Shown here in pieces: positions 1-8,896 of a stretch of DNA of 30,691 nucleotides (position 1 is its first letter; each line of letters starts with the position of its first letter). The DNA is from Pseudomonadota bacterium. Its GTDB lineage: Bacteria; Pseudomonadota; Alphaproteobacteria; Rhizobiales; Hyphomicrobiaceae. The translations under genes and the position numbers were made by a program. The stretch is from NCBI GenBank assembly GCA_003242645.1, contig QGVC01000007.1:1-30691 (forward strand). Direction: 5' to 3'. A model generated the notes under the pieces. That model was not told the origin of the DNA, did not search any database, and saw only the letters and a program-made list of their open reading frames with translations.

Positions 1-376
1 GTTTCATAAGGCTCACGAGCATCAGCGAGCCGATGAGCTCGACCGGCCTGAGCGGGCTCATCATCAAATGCCCGAGGTTGCGCGACCAGATTTCCTCGAG
101 AAACGCTACCGAGAAACCGAGCTGGCTGCGCACGAGGATATCCCAGAGGAGAACCCCGCCTACGAACAATCCGGCTGCTTTGGCAGCGAGACTGGTCGTC
201 TGGGCAAGGTGGGTCTGGAGGAAGCCCCACATCAGCATCGAGACCAGCGGCCAGAAGATCAGCTCTGCCGTCCGCGGTCCTGACGAGCGGATCAGGTACC
301 AGTGCCGGCGCACCATGCTGCGGATACGGCGTGCCGAAGCGGCGACGCCTGTCTGCGGGTAAAGCTTGGCCTTCAC
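1..376 (-). CDS. ABC-2 type transporter permease, partial (C-terminus outside window)
   Basis: This is the N-terminal 125 codons of an integral membrane permease; the rest lies beyond position 1. I translated it from the complementary strand starting at GTG 376, ten bases after the stop of the ATPase gene. The start region is basic (two RR pairs, then RHWYLIRSS). It is followed by a segment with FWPLVSMLMWGFLQ, then a second hydrophobic stretch (GLFVGGVLLWDILV) and a segment with FLEEIWSRNLGHLMMSPLRP. This pattern is typical of ABC-2 permeases of the NodJ/drug-export kind. It would form the membrane half of an exporter with the ATPase just upstream. The exported substrate cannot be told. The GTG start is inferred from the spacing, with only a weak GGGACGA ribosome-binding site. 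Confidence 0.75.
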   Translation of the reverse strand, partial: MKAKLYPQTGVAASARRIRSMVRRHWYLIRSSGPRTAELIFWPLVSMLMWGFLQTHLAQTTSLAAKAAGLFVGGVLLWDILVRSQLGFSVAFLEEIWSRNLGHLMMSPLRPVELIGSLMLVSLMK

Positions 377-385
377 TACTCGTCC

Positions 386-1183
386 CTATTGTGTGGACCT
401 GAGCGCATCGAGCGTGGCCGGTGAACGCCGCCGCGCGATGTCCAGGAATACCTCCTCCAAGGTCTCCCGCCCGAATCGCCGAATGAGTTCGGCGGGGGTT
501 TCGTCGGCGAGTATGCGCCCGCGCTCCAGCATGATGACCCGGTCTGCCAGCCGCTCGACCTCCGCCATGTTGTGGGAGGCCAGCACGATGGTTGCCGAGC
601 GGCGCCGGCAGTATGCCTCGATGACGGACCGCACCCAATCGGCAGTGTCCGGGTCCAGCGATGCCGTGGGCTCATCGAGCAGCAGCAGCTCCGGATCGTT
701 GAGGAGCGATTTGGCAAGGCTGACGCGGGTCTTCTGGCCTGCGGAGAGCTTGCCGTAAAGCCGGTCGAGCAAATCGTCGATCCGCAGCTCCTCGGCTATC
801 TGGCGCACCTTCGCCGCGACGTCGATGACCCCATAGAGCTCACCGAAGATCTCCAGGTTCTGCCGGACCGTGAGCCGCATAGGGATTTCGACATATGGGC
901 TCTCGAAGTTGAGGCGGTGAAGTGCGGCATGCCGGTTGCGCACCATGTCGACGCCGAACACGCGCACCTCGCCTGAGGTGGGAATGACGAGGCCCATCAG
1001 CATCGCGATGGTCGTGGTCTTGCCGGCGCCGTTTCCGCCAAGCAGTGCTGTTACGGAGCCTTCCTCGAGGCGGAATGAGACGCCGTCCACCGCGACGACA
1101 TCGCCGTAGACCTTGCGCAGGTTGCGCACCTCGACAGGAGGCGCTGCACCGGCGCCATCTGTTCTAGCTCCAGCTTGCAACAT
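386..1183 (-). CDS. ABC transporter ATP-binding protein (ABC-2 exporter)
   Basis: A 265-residue cytoplasmic nucleotide-binding subunit that would power the adjacent permease. Visible motifs are Walker A (GGNGAGKTT, residues about 49-57), the signature LSAGQ (146-150) followed by KTRVSLAKSLL, Walker B LLLLDEPTASLD (from about 167), and a switch His in VLASHNMAEVERLADRV. The single ATPase domain, the Asn-Gly-Ala Walker A variant and the next-door ABC-2 permease fit the NatA/CcmA/NodI-like exporters. The gene ends ten bases before the permease start, so the two are surely one operon. The start at ATG 1183 gives a slightly long N-terminus and lacks a clear ribosome-binding site; the family domain begins near residue 17. 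Substrate unknown. Confidence 0.9.
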   Translation of the reverse strand: MLQAGARTDGAGAAPPVEVRNLRKVYGDVVAVDGVSFRLEEGSVTALLGGNGAGKTTTIAMLMGLVIPTSGEVRVFGVDMVRNRHAALHRLNFESPYVEIPMRLTVRQNLEIFGELYGVIDVAAKVRQIAEELRIDDLLDRLYGKLSAGQKTRVSLAKSLLNDPELLLLDEPTASLDPDTADWVRSVIEAYCRRRSATIVLASHNMAEVERLADRVIMLERGRILADETPAELIRRFGRETLEEVFLDIARRRSPATLDALRSTQ

Positions 1184-1339
1184 GATGCTATGTCCGGCGC
1201 CGGGAGCAACGCCATTGATGATCGGATGTCGAGTATCGACCTATGTGGTCAAATGGAAGGCGCGGCGCAACCCGTGTAGGTGCTCGGGCACAGACGTGAT
1301 TTTGGCAGGCATGAGTTTGAGAGCAAAGGTTCGGTTGCG
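1184..1339. promoter_or_regulatory. Divergent intergenic region between the ABC exporter and regB
   Basis: About 155 bases separate the divergent starts of the ABC ATPase (minus) and regB (plus, taking GTG 1340). Both promoters must lie here. I see no clear -35/-10 pair, operator palindrome or stem-loop. If regB used the upstream GTG at 1280, the region would shrink to about 96 bases. Confidence 0.4.
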
Positions 1340-2710
1340 GTGAATCGTTGGTTGGGGCTCCAGGATCGGAGCGTTGAAGTCGAGCAGATGGAAAGCCGCC
1401 TGAGGCTGCACACCATCGTGCGGCTCAGGTGGTTTGCCGTGCTCGGCCAGCTCCTGGCCGTGAGCATCGTTCATTTCGTCCTGGAGTTCGAGTTTCCTTT
1501 CAGCCTTTGCCTCCTGCTGATCGCCGCGTCGGCCTGGCTCAACGTGTTCCTGAGTGTGCGCTATCCGGCGCGGTTTCGCCTCGGTGCCACCTTCGCGACC
1601 GTTATGCTCGCGTACGACATTCTGCAGCTGGTGGCACTTCTCTACCTCACGGGCGGCATTGAGAACCCATTTGTGGTTCTGATCGTGGGGCCGGTCACCG
1701 TATCAGCGGCCACCTTGCCGCCGATCAACACGGTTTTTCTGGGCGGCTTGGCGCTCCTCTCCACGGCGCTCCTGACCGCCACCCATTGGCCGCTGCCGTG
1801 GTATCCCAACGTGATGATTTCCCTGCCGCTGATCTACAAGATCGGGCAGCTTGCCGCCATCATCGCGACCATTCTGTTCCTCGCGCTCTATGTGTGGCGC
1901 CTTTCGAAGGAAGCGCGGCAGATGTCAGCCGCCCTGACGGCCACGGAACTGGTCCTCGCGCGCGAACAGAAGCTGCATGCGTTGGACGGCCTGGCTGCGG
2001 CCGCGGCCCATGAGCTTGGCACCCCGCTTGCCACGATCATCCTGGTGACGAGCGAGTTGCAAAAGGAGATCGAGCCCAATACGCCCCTTGCCGAGGACGT
2101 GGCCTTGCTGCGCAGCCAGGCGGAGCGTTGCCGCGAAATCCTGCAGAAACTGACACGGCAGCCGAGCGAGCAGGATCCGCTGCATGCCACGCTGTCGGTC
2201 TCCCAGCTTCTCGACGAAGCGGCCGAGCCCTACCGCAATGGGAAAGCCATCGAAATCACGTGCCGGCCTTTTGACGGCGTAAGCGGTCCCGCAACGAAGG
2301 AGCCGGTAGGGGAGCGGAGGCCCGGCCTTATCTACGGGGTCGGCAATATTGTCGAGAACGCCGTCGACTTCGCCAACAGCAAGGTCGAGATCACGGCCCG
2401 GTGGGATGAGCGCACACTGGAGGTTGAGGTGAAGGACGACGGGCCGGGGTTCCGCCCGGAGCTTCTCGAAACGCTCGGCGAGCCGTATGTCACGACTCGC
2501 CCAGCTGGCACGGGTGGACCGGGCAAGAAGGCCGCGGGGTTGGGCCTGGGCTTCTTCATCGCAAAGACGCTGCTCGAGCGCTCCGGCGCGACCCTCACCT
2601 TGGACAACCGGCAGCCGCCGGAGCACGGTGCTATTGTTCGGATCAGCTGGCCACGGGAAGTGTTTGAAACGGCTTCTACCGGCACCCAGAGGAGTGTCGA
2701 GGCGGTCTAG
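1340..2710 (+). CDS. regB: RegB/PrrB/ActS-family redox sensor histidine kinase
   Basis: A membrane histidine kinase that senses the redox state of the quinone pool and phosphorylates RegA. About six transmembrane segments cover residues 20-190. They contain the quinone-binding signature GGIENPF (105-111). The H-box is AAAAAHELGTPLA, with phospho-acceptor His at about 224. The redox-box Cys lies in SQAERCREIL at about 264. The N-box (VENAVDFA) and G-boxes (DDGPGF, GLGLGFF) follow. An open frame extends up to GTG 1280, but starting at GTG 1340 puts the His and Cys at 224 and 264. Those are almost the 225 and 265 of Rhodobacter capsulatus RegB, which is why I chose it. ATG 1388 is a third option. 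The partner regA begins 95 bases downstream. The senC gene commonly found nearby in other alphaproteobacteria is absent. Confidence 0.9.
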   Translation: MNRWLGLQDRSVEVEQMESRLRLHTIVRLRWFAVLGQLLAVSIVHFVLEFEFPFSLCLLLIAASAWLNVFLSVRYPARFRLGATFATVMLAYDILQLVALLYLTGGIENPFVVLIVGPVTVSAATLPPINTVFLGGLALLSTALLTATHWPLPWYPNVMISLPLIYKIGQLAAIIATILFLALYVWRLSKEARQMSAALTATELVLAREQKLHALDGLAAAAAHELGTPLATIILVTSELQKEIEPNTPLAEDVALLRSQAERCREILQKLTRQPSEQDPLHATLSVSQLLDEAAEPYRNGKAIEITCRPFDGVSGPATKEPVGERRPGLIYGVGNIVENAVDFANSKVEITARWDERTLEVEVKDDGPGFRPELLETLGEPYVTTRPAGTGGPGKKAAGLGLGFFIAKTLLERSGATLTLDNRQPPEHGAIVRISWPREVFETASTGTQRSVEAV

Positions 2711-2805
2711 CTGCGCCTGCAACCTAAGCCCATGGAACAAAAGTAGTAGCAAGGGGCTTGGATGCGGCATTTCGACCGCTATATGTAGGGCGTTAGGAGT
2801 TGGTT

Positions 2806-3369
2806 ATGGCAGAGCAATTCGCATTCAGCAGAGAAGAGCTGCCGGAGGATACCTCCCTCGTCATTGTGGATGATGACCGGGCGTTCCTCCAGCGGCTCGG
2901 CCGCGCCATGGAAGCGCGGGGATTCCAGGTGCGCACGGCGGCTTCGGTTGCCGAGGGGATGGAGCTGATCCGCCAGAAGCCCCCAGCCTTCGCTGTTGTG
3001 GACATGAGGCTCGAGGATGGCAATGGCCTCGATGTCATTGCTGAGCTGACGCGCATTAGGCCAAACGCGCGCGGCATTATCCTTACGGGCTATGGCAACA
3101 TCGCGACGGCTGTTTCGGCGGTGAAACTCGGCGCCGTGGACTACCTCGCGAAACCCGCTGACGCGGATGACGTCACCGATGCGTTGCTGGCGCCGCCTAA
3201 CGCCAAGGCTCCGCCACCGGAGAACCCGATGTCGGCAGACCGGGTGCGTTGGGAGCACATCCAGCGCGTCTACGAGCTGTGCAACCGAAACGTGTCAGAA
3301 ACGGCGCGCCGCTTGAACATGCATCGTCGGACGCTGCAGCGCATTCTGGCTAAGCGGGCCCCCAAGTAA
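2806..3369 (+). CDS. regA: RegA/PrrA/ActR-family response regulator
   Basis: A 187-residue DNA-binding response regulator that acts on photosynthesis, respiration, nitrogen or carbon genes in relatives. The receiver domain has the acidic pocket VDDD near residues 22-25, phospho-acceptor Asp66 (VVDMRLEDG), Thr in ILTGYG and Lys in AKPADADD. A proline-rich hinge (PPPENP) joins it to a Fis-type helix-turn-helix (RNVSETARRLNMHRRTLQRIL), which is almost invariant in RegA proteins. The frame is open from a TTG at 2800, but ATG 2806 has an AGGAG ribosome-binding site at 2795-2799 with six-base spacing, so I use that start. It is co-directional with regB and probably co-transcribed. Confidence 0.95.
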   Translation: MAEQFAFSREELPEDTSLVIVDDDRAFLQRLGRAMEARGFQVRTAASVAEGMELIRQKPPAFAVVDMRLEDGNGLDVIAELTRIRPNARGIILTGYGNIATAVSAVKLGAVDYLAKPADADDVTDALLAPPNAKAPPPENPMSADRVRWEHIQRVYELCNRNVSETARRLNMHRRTLQRILAKRAPK

Positions 3370-3431
3370 GCGATTCTTTGCTGGTTTCTGACCGGCCGGG
3401 GGCCTCACCGCCAGGAGCAGGAGCATCTGTG

Positions 3432-3953
3432 CTAGTCGCCGCGTAGTAGCGTTTCGAGCGCCAGTCCGGGATCGGCGACTGATTGGAGTCGTGCAGCGGC
3501 CACGCGTCCAAAACGCAAGGCCATCGCGCGGCGTCGGTGTGCCGGTAAGCGGGATTCTTCGACGAAACGTACGATCTCGCCGCCGTATCGATCGGCTACG
3601 ATGATCCCCGTCTCGTGTGGCAGCAGCTCTTGCGGGAATGCCGGGCTAACGGCGAAGAAGAGGCGGTCGCAATAGTCCCAGTATTCGGGCCACTTCTGGT
3701 CAGCGCGGAAGTCCTCGATGCTGGACTTGATCTCGACGATCCAGATATCGCCCTTTTCGGACAGCGCCACGATGTCGGCACGGCGCCCGTTTGGCAGCGG
3801 TAGTTCGGAGATGCTGGCGAGGCCGAGGCTGGCCAAAACGCGTCCCACGCCTCGCGCGATGTGCAGCGCGGCGGGTGACTGACGTCCATCGTGAAGCGGC
3901 GCTCGGTTTCGACCGAGCGCCGCCGTCATGCGTTGGCCATCTGTTGGTGACAT
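3432..3953 (-). CDS. mmcB: MmcB-family DNA repair protein (PD-(D/E)XK nuclease fold)
   Basis: A 173-residue protein of the MmcB family (PF06319), linked to mitomycin C and DNA-damage resistance in Caulobacter. The core has the restriction-endonuclease-fold signature: Asp in GRRADIVAL and the Glu-x-Lys in WIVEIKSSIEDF, followed by RADQKWPEYWDYCDRLFFAV, which is highly conserved in the family. The open frame continues upstream to 4286, but that part is the complement of the Lon-like gene and is not family-like. ATG 3953 or ATG 3929 (165 residues) are the realistic starts; 3953 has a GAGAAAG-like ribosome-binding site. It is convergent with regA (62 bases, no clear terminator) and divergent from the protease gene. 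Confidence 0.88.
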   Translation of the reverse strand: MSPTDGQRMTAALGRNRAPLHDGRQSPAALHIARGVGRVLASLGLASISELPLPNGRRADIVALSEKGDIWIVEIKSSIEDFRADQKWPEYWDYCDRLFFAVSPAFPQELLPHETGIIVADRYGGEIVRFVEESRLPAHRRRAMALRFGRVAAARLQSVADPGLALETLLRGD

Positions 3954-4065
3954 TTCCGCAACTTTCTCGCGAGGCGCTGGTCCGTGTCTCACTTTCCTGC
4001 TTCTTTTCGTCGGGCCTGCCCTGGCATACGGTTCGGGCCCAAGTGAACAAGACGGGGAGCTCATA

Positions 4066-6591
4066 ATGTTCTTCAAACGGGCGCCGCAGAACAATAAGTC
4101 AGTCCCGACGGAAGCTGAAACCACGGCACAAGCGAAAGCCCCCACCGTTCCAGCGGATGCGTATACTCCTTTGCCGCCCGAGGAGCTACGCCGCACCGTC
4201 GACCCCGCGAGCCTGGGCTTCCAGTTGACCAGCGAGCTCGAGCCAATCACTGGCCTCATCGGCCAGGATCGGGCGCTCCGGGCCATTCAGTTCGGCGCGG
4301 ACATGAAGAGCCACGACTTCAACATGTTCGTGCTGGGGCCGCCGGCGTCGGGGAAAAGTACGGCTGTTCGTGACTATCTGACGAAAAAGGCCGCCGAGGC
4401 GCCGACCCCGCCTGATTGGGTTTACGTCAACAACTTCGAGCAGCAGAACCGTCCGCGCGCTCTGAAGCTTCCGGCCGGCCGCGGCCGCGAGCTCGCCAAC
4501 CACATGATCGCCGCGATCGACGAGCTGCGCACGACTATACCAACCGTCTTCGAGAGCGAGGAGTACCAGGCACGGCGGCGCGCCATCGAGGAGGAGTTCC
4601 GCTCAAGCCAAGAAGAGGCCTTCGAGGCGCTCAATCGCAAGGCCCAGGCCCAGAACATCGCCATCCTGAGAACCCCGATGGGATTCGCCATGGCCCCCGT
4701 GCACGAGGGCAAGGTGGTCAAGCCCGAGGTGTTCAACGCGCTCCCGGAAGAGATGCGCAAGAACGTCCAGGCGAAGATCGAGGCGCTTCAAAAGGAGCTC
4801 GAGTCCATCCTCGAGCAGGTGCCGAAGTCGGACAAGCAGCGCCGCAACCGGCTCACCGAGCTCAATCAGGAAATGGCAGAAGGCGCCGTGCGCGAGGCGC
4901 TGAACGACGTGCGAAATGCCTTCGCGGACGTACCTCAGGTGCTTGAGTACCTCGACGAGGCCGGAAAGGACCTCATTCGCAACGTGGGACTGTTTCTCTC
5001 GCAAGGGGACGAGAACGAGCTGGTCAAGCAGTCCATCGACACGTCCCGCGATCCCCGTTTCCGCCGGTACATGGTCAACGTGATCGTTGGCGACAAGGAT
5101 GGAAAGTCCGGCGCTCCGGTTCTCGAGGAGATCAACCCCACCTTTGGCAACCTGATCGGCCGAGTCGAGCACATCGCGCAAATGGGCGCGCTGGTGACCG
5201 ACTTCCTGCTGATCAAGCCGGGCGCACTGCACAAGGCCAACGGCGGCTACTTGCTCATCGATGCGCGCAAGCTGCTTCTTTCACCATTCGCGTGGGAGGC
5301 CTTGAAGCGCACCATCAAAGCCCGCGAGATCCGTATCGAGCAGCCATGGGAGAGCCTTGGGCTCGGAATGATTTCCACTCAGACGCTCGATCCGGAGCCC
5401 ATTCCGCTCGACGTGAAGGTGGTGCTGTTCGGAGATCGCGAGCTTTACTACCTGCTCGCGGCTTTCGACCCCGATTTCCAGGGGCTCTTCAAGGTTCAAG
5501 CCGATTTCGACGACACCATTGATTGGTCGCCGGAAAACAATCTCGCTTATGCGAGGGTCATCGCATCGATCGTCGCGCAGCACAAGTTGAAGCCGTTCGA
5601 CGCGTCCGGCGTGGCCCGTGTCATCGAGGAAGGCGCGCGCCTCGCGGATGACCGCGAGAAGCTGTCGATCCAGCTCGGCCGCATCTCCGATTTGGTTCGC
5701 GAGGCGGATTACTGGTCGAGCCAGGCCGGCCGCGAAGTGACCACGCGAGAGGATGTCGAGCGGGCGGTGACCGAGAGCATCCAGCGCGCCGACCGGCTAC
5801 GCGATCGGGCCCAGGAGATCATCAACCGCGACATTGTCTTCATCGATACGGAAGGTGCCAAGGTCGGCCAGATCAACGGCCTCTCGGTTCTCCAGCTCGG
5901 CACATTCTCGTTCGGGCGCCCGAGCCGGATCACCGCCCGGGTCCGTATGGGGCAGGGCCGGGTGGTGGATATCGAGCGCGAGGTGAAGCTCGGCGGGCCG
6001 CTTCACTCCAAAGGGGTGATGATCCTGTGGGGCTATCTTGCCGGCCGTTATGCCGAGGATGTACCATTGGCGCTGGCGGCAACCCTCGTTTTTGAGCAGT
6101 CCTATGGGGGTGTCGACGGCGACAGTGCCTCCTCCACAGAGCTTTACGCGCTGCTTTCTGCACTCTCCGAGGTACCGATCAAACAGGGCATTGCCGTTAC
6201 AGGCTCGGTCAACCAGAGGGGTGAAGTGCAGGCGATCGGCGGGGTCAACGAGAAGATCGAAGGCTTCTTCGACATCTGCAAGGCGCGTGGCCTGACCGGG
6301 GAACAGGGCGTCCTCATCCCAAAATCCAACGTACAGCACCTCATGCTACGGCAAGACGTCGTCGAGGCCGTGCGCGAGGGCAAGTTCTCCATCTGGGCCG
6401 TGAGCCATGTCGACGAGGGCATGGAGATCTTGACGGGCGTCAAGGCCGGCGAGCGGGGTGAGGATGGACAATTCCCGCCAGGTACGATCAATAGATTGGT
6501 CGAGGACAAGCTGAAGCTTTTTGCCGAGCGCGCCAGAGCGTTCGGCCGCTCGAAAAGCGATTCACAGGGTAACGGAAAGATTACGTCATGA
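4066..6591 (+). CDS. Lon-family AAA+ protease, LonB/LonH (YcbZ-like) type
   Basis: An 841-residue cytoplasmic ATP-dependent protease. An N-terminal AAA+ module has Walker A GPPASGKST at residues 91-99 (Lys97). A long helical insertion (about 150-300) rich in Glu, Lys and Arg follows. The C-terminal Lon protease domain has the Ser-Lys catalytic dyad, Ser687 in GDSASS and Lys730 in GGVNEKIEG. The 43-residue gap equals that in E. coli Lon (679 and 722). It lacks the N-terminal substrate-binding domain of classical Lon. The frame is open from 3928, but ATG 4066 has a GGGGAG ribosome-binding site and the conserved MFFKRAP start. The stop overlaps the next gene by four bases (ATGA). Substrates unknown. 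Confidence 0.9.
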   Translation: MFFKRAPQNNKSVPTEAETTAQAKAPTVPADAYTPLPPEELRRTVDPASLGFQLTSELEPITGLIGQDRALRAIQFGADMKSHDFNMFVLGPPASGKSTAVRDYLTKKAAEAPTPPDWVYVNNFEQQNRPRALKLPAGRGRELANHMIAAIDELRTTIPTVFESEEYQARRRAIEEEFRSSQEEAFEALNRKAQAQNIAILRTPMGFAMAPVHEGKVVKPEVFNALPEEMRKNVQAKIEALQKELESILEQVPKSDKQRRNRLTELNQEMAEGAVREALNDVRNAFADVPQVLEYLDEAGKDLIRNVGLFLSQGDENELVKQSIDTSRDPRFRRYMVNVIVGDKDGKSGAPVLEEINPTFGNLIGRVEHIAQMGALVTDFLLIKPGALHKANGGYLLIDARKLLLSPFAWEALKRTIKAREIRIEQPWESLGLGMISTQTLDPEPIPLDVKVVLFGDRELYYLLAAFDPDFQGLFKVQADFDDTIDWSPENNLAYARVIASIVAQHKLKPFDASGVARVIEEGARLADDREKLSIQLGRISDLVREADYWSSQAGREVTTREDVERAVTESIQRADRLRDRAQEIINRDIVFIDTEGAKVGQINGLSVLQLGTFSFGRPSRITARVRMGQGRVVDIEREVKLGGPLHSKGVMILWGYLAGRYAEDVPLALAATLVFEQSYGGVDGDSASSTELYALLSALSEVPIKQGIAVTGSVNQRGEVQAIGGVNEKIEGFFDICKARGLTGEQGVLIPKSNVQHLMLRQDVVEAVREGKFSIWAVSHVDEGMEILTGVKAGERGEDGQFPPGTINRLVEDKLKLFAERARAFGRSKSDSQGNGKITS

Positions 6592-7451
6592 CTGCGCATG
6601 TCGCGGAGGCTGCAGAAGCGCGTGGGCGCGTCGTACTGCAGCTGCGCACGGCATGTCCCAATGAGGTGGCGATCGAGGCCGCGTTGCGCGTCGCGCAAGC
6701 GTTCCAGTCAGGGATCGAGACGCTTTTCGTCGAGGATTTGCAGATCTTCGAGCTCGCAAACTTTCCATTCGCCCGGGAGATCTCGCTGACGGGGCGCAGG
6801 AGGCGTGCCCTGTCGCCAAAGGAGATCGAGCAGGAGTTCCGGCTGGCGTTTGCGTCGCTTCAGCGCCGCATCGAGGCGATGGCCAGGGCCGCGGAGGTGC
6901 CGATCCGTCAGCGGGTCGTGCGCGACGATCCCGTCGCCGCGCTGGCAGCCACGTGTGCCGAGTGCGGGCCGTGGAACGTGATTGCTTTGGCCGAGCCGTT
7001 CAACGCGATGAGCGGTGAGTCCCTGCAGCGCCTCTTCGAGTCCGTCACGGATGCCACGGGCTTGGTGGTCGTGGGACCCAAGGCGCGGCGTACGACAGGG
7101 CCGGTGATCCTTGCTGTCGAGGACATCGAACGATTGCCGAGCATGGTTCGGGCTGGCGATCGCCTGGCGGCGGTCACCGGCGGCACGCTCGTTGTCTTGC
7201 CAATCGCGGACGACGACGAGCGGGTGCGCTGGATGGAGGCTCAAGCCCGCCTGCTCCTCAAGGACCGCATTGATGTGCAGGTGGTCGCGGCCGGCTCTGC
7301 ACGCGGTGCTGCCGAGGTGGTTGCAGAGACGCTGCGGCGTCTGAGAGGCGGATTCGTGATCAGCGAGTTTGGCGGTCGGGTGGTGCCAGCAGACCGCGAT
7401 CTGAAAGCGCTTGCTTCCGCATTGGAGTGCCCCATCCTCCTCGTGCGCTGA
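6588..7451 (+). CDS. UspA-like alpha/beta protein, function unknown
   Basis: A 287-residue soluble protein that I can only place loosely. It has two roughly similar halves: residues 1-155 (starting RGRVVLQLRTACPNEVAIEAALRVA, with ETLFVEDLQI) and 160-287 (PVILAVED to ALECPILLVR). Each shows alternating beta strands and helices. The final strand motif CPILLVR and the ETLFVEDL motif recall tandem universal stress protein domains. A clear ATP-binding G-x2-G-x9-GS signature is not seen. The ATG lies inside the protease stop (ATGA overlap), so the two proteins are translationally coupled. This suggests an adaptor, regulator or substrate of the Lon-like protease. That role is inference. Confidence 0.65.
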   Translation: MTAHVAEAAEARGRVVLQLRTACPNEVAIEAALRVAQAFQSGIETLFVEDLQIFELANFPFAREISLTGRRRRALSPKEIEQEFRLAFASLQRRIEAMARAAEVPIRQRVVRDDPVAALAATCAECGPWNVIALAEPFNAMSGESLQRLFESVTDATGLVVVGPKARRTTGPVILAVEDIERLPSMVRAGDRLAAVTGGTLVVLPIADDDERVRWMEAQARLLLKDRIDVQVVAAGSARGAAEVVAETLRRLRGGFVISEFGGRVVPADRDLKALASALECPILLVR

Positions 7452-7502
7452 CTTGCCCGGCTTGCGCGAGCACCTTAATTCCTGGCTGTCGGCACGCATT
7501 CA

Positions 7503-8879
7503 GTGAGGGTGAGAGCAATAGCCCCCCATCAGCGGCTTCAGTCAGGATATTCCACTTGCCAGCATCTGCTTTGGCTAGGTGAAAAGCTCGCCCGGCGATT
7601 GGCGGCGCGGCTAGCACCGCTCGCTGCCGGCACTGCGATGATCGTCCTCCTATGGCTCACGGGAGGCATGGCGGCGTGGGCGGCTGCGTTGGCCCTGGTG
7701 GCCTTAGCCGGAGGGCTCGTGCTTGCACCGCAGCAGCCGATTTCCGCGCCGCCGGCTTCCGCTCCCCAAGTTGAGCAACGTCCTACCGAGTCTCCGTCAG
7801 TAACCATCGCGAGCCGCGATGCGAGCTGGCGTGCGATGGTCAGTGCTATGCCGGATCCGGCCTTGGTGCTCGACGACGCGGGCATCATTCTCCACCACAA
7901 CGCGGCGGCGGCGGACCTTTTCCCCCGCATTCGTGCGGGTCAGCATCTTTCCAGCGTGAGCCGCAATCCCGATCTGCTTTCGGCAGTCGAGAAGGCCAGC
8001 GATACGGCGGATGTCATCACCGTCGAGCTCCTGGATCGCGTGCCGGTGCAGCGCCGCGTCTCGGCGATTCTGACGCCCCTGTCTTTCGAGCAGCGTGTCG
8101 ATGCCGGGCCAGCTTATCTCGTCACGTTCCGCGACATCACCGACCAGGAGAAGCTCGCCCAAATGCGGGCCGACTTCATTGCCCATGCGAGCCACGAGCT
8201 GCGCACACCGCTGGCCTCGCTGCGCGGCTTCGTCGAGACGTTGCAAGGCCCGGCGCGCGACGATCCGGAAGCCCGCGATCGGTTCCTCGGCATCATGGCC
8301 GCTCAGGCAGAGCGCATGACCCGGCTCATAGACGACCTGCTTTCTCTCAGCCGCATTGAAATGCACGTGCATGTCCCTCCACGAGGGACGGTAGAGCTGA
8401 ACGAGGTTGTCAACTTCGTTGCGCAATCCCTCGAGCCAGTTGCGCAATCGTCTGGTATTTCGATCGAGGTTGAAACCTTGCCGACTTCGGCTTTCGTGCG
8501 AGGGGACTACGACGAGCTGGTGCAGGTCTTCCAGAACCTCATTCAGAACGCCATCAGATACGGTCGCGAAGGAGGCTTCGTGAGAGTCCGTATGACCCGC
8601 GAGCCCCACCGGCGCGGCGAGGGCCAGCGGATCTCCGTGGCCGTCGAGGACAATGGAGAGGGCATTGCGCCTGAGCACCTGCCCCGCCTCACAGAGCGGT
8701 TCTACCGCGTGAGCGTTTCGGCCAGCCGGCAGAAGGGCGGAACGGGCCTCGGCCTCGCCATCGTGAAGCACATCGTCACCCGCCACCGCGGCGAGCTCAA
8801 AATCGCTTCGACGCTGGGGAAGGGCTCGACATTCACCGTGCTGCTCGACGAGCTGTCTGAGTCTACAGCCGCCCCCTAA
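7503..8879 (+). CDS. phoR: Phosphate regulon sensor histidine kinase PhoR
   Basis: A 458-residue membrane kinase that controls PhoB according to Pst transporter activity. A membrane hairpin (about residues 40-75, AMIVLLWLTGG and AALALVALAGGLVL) is followed by a Pro-rich linker. A PAS domain (about 105-215) begins WRAMVSAMPDPALVLDDAG. HisKA has the phospho-acceptor His231 in AHASHELRTPLASLRGF. HATPase shows N-box QNAIRYG, G1 VEDNGEGI and G2 KGGTGLGLAIVKHI. It lacks a periplasmic sensor domain, as PhoR proteins do. The GTG start is the first in the frame after a 51-base gap. Position immediately before pst genes, with phoB at the end of the cluster, makes the identification firm. Confidence 0.93.
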   Translation: MRVRAIAPHQRLQSGYSTCQHLLWLGEKLARRLAARLAPLAAGTAMIVLLWLTGGMAAWAAALALVALAGGLVLAPQQPISAPPASAPQVEQRPTESPSVTIASRDASWRAMVSAMPDPALVLDDAGIILHHNAAAADLFPRIRAGQHLSSVSRNPDLLSAVEKASDTADVITVELLDRVPVQRRVSAILTPLSFEQRVDAGPAYLVTFRDITDQEKLAQMRADFIAHASHELRTPLASLRGFVETLQGPARDDPEARDRFLGIMAAQAERMTRLIDDLLSLSRIEMHVHVPPRGTVELNEVVNFVAQSLEPVAQSSGISIEVETLPTSAFVRGDYDELVQVFQNLIQNAIRYGREGGFVRVRMTREPHRRGEGQRISVAVEDNGEGIAPEHLPRLTERFYRVSVSASRQKGGTGLGLAIVKHIVTRHRGELKIASTLGKGSTFTVLLDELSESTAAP

Positions 8880-8896
8880 GTCACCAAGAATCGATA

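Noticed and set aside
1925..2770. Long minus-strand open frame (281 codons) opposite regB
   Set aside because: Antisense to highly conserved kinase motifs; no recognisable protein family.
2800..2805. TTG start for regA two codons upstream
   Set aside because: The AGGAG ribosome-binding site at 2795-2799 abuts TTG 2800 directly, but is correctly spaced for ATG 2806.
3928..4065. N-terminal extension of the Lon-like protease that looks like a signal peptide (LTFLLLFVGPALAYG)
   Set aside because: It overlaps the mmcB start region on the other strand, ATG 4066 has a good ribosome-binding site, and a cytoplasmic AAA+ protease should not be exported.
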